Shown piece after piece: positions 63,532 through 64,000 of a stretch of 64,000 bases of DNA. The DNA comes from Pseudomonas sp. R4-35-07 (GTDB lineage Bacteria > Pseudomonadota > Gammaproteobacteria > Pseudomonadales > Pseudomonadaceae): NCBI RefSeq assembly GCF_003852235.1, contig NZ_CP027732.1, positions 868,001-932,000 of the forward strand, given 5' to 3'. Made by a program: the position numbers and the translations under genes. The notes under the pieces were generated by a model. The model had not been told where the DNA came from, made no database searches, and saw only the letters and a list, made by a program, of their open reading frames with translations. Numbering within the stretch: the stretch's first letter is position 1; every line of letters begins with the position of its first letter.

Positions 63532-64000
63532 TTAGAAGTGGAAGCTGGTGGTCAGCAACGCCGTACGACCGGCCGCCTGGTTGGCGAAGTGCGAGGCGTA
63601 AGCCTTGTCGTAGTAGGTTTTGTCGGTAAGGTTCTGCACGTTCAATTGCAGGTCGACGTTTTTAGTCAGCTTGTAGCTGGCCATGGCGTCGTAGCGGGTG
63701 TAAGACGGCACGTACACCGTGTTGCCCGCATCGCCGTAAACCTCGTCGACGTAGAAGGCGCCGCCGCCGACGGTCAGCTTTGGCGTGATGTCGTAGGTGG
63801 TCCACAGACTGAACGAGTTCTTCGGCGTGTTGGGCATCTGGTTGCCAGCGTTGGAACCGGCGCTCACCACGCCGTTACGCCCGTTGAGGCCGGACTTGAC
63901 CAGTTCGCTGTCCAGGTAGGTGTACCCGGCGAACACTTGCCAGTGCTCGGTCAGCTTGCCGCTGGCGGACAACTCGACGCCGTCGACCCGTGATTCGCCG
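63532..64000 (-). CDS. TonB-dependent siderophore receptor, C-terminal part (PiuA/Fiu-like)
   Basis: The last 155 or so residues of an outer-membrane receptor; the 5' end lies beyond the window. The visible part is beta-barrel sequence (AGYTYLDSELVKSG, FSLWTTYDITPKLTVGGGAF, LQLNVQNLTDKTYYDKAYAS) ending with a C-terminal Phe (TSFHF), as required for BAM recognition. The adjacent flavoreductase and P. aeruginosa gene order suggest a PiuA/Fiu-type catecholate receptor, but the plug domain is not available to check. Confidence 0.85.
   Translation of the reverse strand, partial: GESRVDGVELSASGKLTEHWQVFAGYTYLDSELVKSGLNGRNGVVSAGSNAGNQMPNTPKNSFSLWTTYDITPKLTVGGGAFYVDEVYGDAGNTVYVPSYTRYDAMASYKLTKNVDLQLNVQNLTDKTYYDKAYASHFANQAAGRTALLTTSFHF

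Overview
The window looks like the chromosome of a Pseudomonas of the fluorescens/putida side of the genus. GC is high. Gene order closely follows blocks I remember from P. aeruginosa PAO1 (rpsT-murJ-ribF-ileS-lspA-fkpB-ispH; bamD-rluD-pgeF-clpB; ndh-DUF3094-DUF1780-yacG-coaE-pilD-pilC-pilA-nadC-DUF1631-ampD-ampE) and from P. putida KT2440 (phrB-merR-ybgA near hemH). Inverted GTGGGAGGGGGCTTGC repeats (REPINs) typical of P. fluorescens are spread between the genes. Almost everything is core chromosome. I see no phage, integrase, IS element, plasmid gene or CRISPR array.

Layout. 1-3.9 kb: a probable light/photodamage regulon (photolyase, LitR-type MerR regulator without the B12 motif, DUF523/DUF1722 protein, Trp-rich small protein, FAD amine oxidase-like protein). 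Its main promoter carries two TGTACA-N12-TGTACA direct repeats. 4-6 kb: SDR epimerase and hemH. 6-8.1 kb: TonB-dependent siderophore receptor. 8.2-13.3 kb: algW, Nif3-like protein, and the sulfate-activation operon cysD-cysNC. 13.4-17.3 kb: acyltransferase, pta, DUF3565 and slyD, with no ackA. 17.5-25.6 kb: rpsT, then murJ, ribF, ileS-lspA-fkpB and ispH.

25.6-29.9 kb: a minor-pilin cluster (fimT, pilV, pilW, pilX, pilE) without pilY1, followed by thiO and a PP0621-family protein. 30-35.5 kb: bamD, then rluD-pgeF and clpB, with a clear heat-shock promoter before clpB. 35.8-36.3 kb: tRNA-Asn, Pro, Lys, Pro with an exact 83-bp duplication of the Pro unit. 36.4-43.3 kb: type II NADH dehydrogenase, small conserved proteins, a CbiM-like permease, and yacG-coaE-pilD-pilC opposite pilA, without pilB. 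43.4-48.7 kb: tRNA-Thr, a small acidic protein, an unusual 7-bp repeat block, nadC, a large DUF1631 protein and ampD-ampE. 48.9-52.2 kb: chemoreceptor, zinc-ribbon membrane protein, tatD. 52.2-59 kb: the fructose PTS regulon (cra, fruB, fruK, fruA) with a near-perfect Cra operator. 59.2-64 kb: PhoD-type phosphatase, then a PepSY/flavoreductase protein and the 3' end of a second TonB-dependent receptor (PiuB/PiuA-like).

The best candidates for unusual biology are the paired TGTACA operators in the light cluster, the type IV pilus loci lacking pilB, pilY1/Y2 and pilSR, the 7-bp AGCTACG repeat/hairpin next to nadC, and the REPINs, one of which splits an ancestral operon. I found no clearly novel defence or biosynthetic system. 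Comparisons with other genomes are from memory, not from a search.
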